Below are positions 7,039-7,236 of a stretch of DNA of 7,236 nt, piece by piece (position 1 is the stretch's first letter; each line of letters starts with the position of its first letter). This DNA is from Fimbriimonadaceae bacterium (GTDB lineage Bacteria; Armatimonadota; Fimbriimonadia; Fimbriimonadales; Fimbriimonadaceae), in NCBI GenBank assembly GCA_014380605.1, contig JACMJO010000561.1, positions 1-7,236 of the forward strand, given 5' to 3'. The notes beneath the pieces are model-generated. The model saw only the letters and a list, made by a program, of their open reading frames with translations. It was not told where the DNA came from and ran no database searches. The position numbers and the translations under genes are program-made.

Positions 7039-7049
7039 TTTGCGCCAAA
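7039..7049. repeat. TTTG-N3-CAAA-type dyad, second copy
   Basis: The plus strand reads TTTGCGCCAAA, with TTTG and CAAA arms around a GC-rich centre. Together with 6975-6987 it forms a pair of related dyads in the operon's upstream region, about 60 bases apart. Confidence 0.3.
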
Positions 7050-7061
7050 CAAGGATAGTTG

Positions 7062-7085
7062 TTGATGCCGTCTTCCTTGCATCAA
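7062..7085. repeat. Perfect 7-base inverted repeat with 10-base spacer
   Basis: TTGATGC (7062-7068) and GCATCAA (7079-7085) are exact reverse complements separated by ten bases. There is no T-tract after the downstream arm on either strand, so it does not look like an intrinsic terminator. A two-fold symmetric protein-binding site about 100 bases upstream of the operon's first gene is the more natural reading. Confidence 0.4.
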
Positions 7086-7171
7086 GACTAGGATTTGTCC
7101 TTAACCAGTGACGTCATCGATATTCTGACCGAAATTAAAGGCAAGCCAGGTATTCCAAACTACACGCCGAC

Positions 7172-7234
7172 TTACCGCGGAGTGATAGACCCCTGATCCT
7201 TCGGCTGGGTGGCGATCGCAAACTTCGCTACCCC
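7172..7234 (-). CDS. Possible 3' end of an upstream minus-strand gene (very uncertain)
   Basis: One minus-strand frame is open from the right edge to a TAA at 7174-7172 and encodes a plausible 20-residue C-terminus ending QPKDQGSITPR, with mostly G or C at third codon positions, as in the neighbouring genes. If real, it leaves about 210 bases for the operon promoter. A second minus-strand frame is also open, to a TAA at 7103-7101, and plus-strand frames compete, so this may be chance. Confidence 0.2.
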   Translation of the reverse strand, partial: GVAKFAIATQPKDQGSITPR

Positions 7235-7236
7235 AG

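Larger units (their letters stand above)
6962..7236. other. Intergenic region upstream of the operon, no confident gene
   Basis: These 275 bases carry the presumed promoter region of the minus-strand operon, plus an undetermined right edge. No convincing -35/-10 pair was found on either strand. The visible structure is a set of inverted repeats (listed separately) and several short open stretches in competing frames. No tRNA, rRNA or clear intrinsic terminator is present. Confidence 0.6.

Noticed and set aside
1..7236. A novel defence, mobile or RNA-based system
   Set aside because: No toxin-antitoxin pair, recombinase, reverse transcriptase, nuclease, direct repeat array or structured RNA was seen; five of the six confident genes belong clearly to known enzyme families and the sixth resembles DUF4349.

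Overview
The window looks like ordinary chromosomal DNA from a diderm (LPS-type) bacterium of moderate GC, about mid-50s percent by eye. The firmest evidence is a complete Kdo transferase gene (waaA), which implies a lipid A-Kdo outer membrane. Poorly studied environmental phyla such as Armatimonadota (Fimbriimonadia) would suit the mix of a ~300-residue PurC, a phospholipase B-like/C45 hydrolase and a GH16 glucanase. That placement is a guess from gene content, not something the sequence proves. There are no RNA genes, insertion sequences, CRISPR arrays or phage genes.

Layout. Positions 3-1640 (+) hold the 3' part of a membrane protein fused to a spermidine synthase-like methyltransferase-fold domain; its start lies left of the window. 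It converges with a minus-strand cluster, with 13 bases between the two stop codons. In transcription order, right to left, the cluster is: a single-pass membrane protein with a proline-rich linker and a DUF4349-like domain (6961-6020), purC (6001-5108), waaA (5106-3847), a C45/phospholipase B-like N-terminal-nucleophile hydrolase (3828-2488), and a GH16 beta-glucanase (2478-1654). The gaps are 18, 1, 18 and 9 bases. One stop codon overlaps the next gene's Shine-Dalgarno, and waaA starts with TTG one base after the purC stop. Together these make a five-gene operon with translational coupling very likely. The right end (6962-7236) has no confident gene; it holds several inverted repeats that could be operators for the operon and perhaps the 3' end of another minus-strand gene.

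How the genes fit. purC is purine biosynthesis housekeeping and waaA builds the LPS inner core. The last two genes encode enzymes with hydrophobic N-termini that probably act outside the cytoplasm, one on amide or ester bonds of an unknown substrate and one on beta-glucans. The first gene encodes a bitopic envelope protein. The shared theme of four of the five is the cell envelope or periplasm, with purC as a likely passenger. No previously undescribed defence, mobile or RNA system could be identified. The best leads are the modified DUF4349-like protein, the predicted self-cleaving hydrolase coupled to waaA and a glucanase, and the cluster of dyad elements upstream of the operon.
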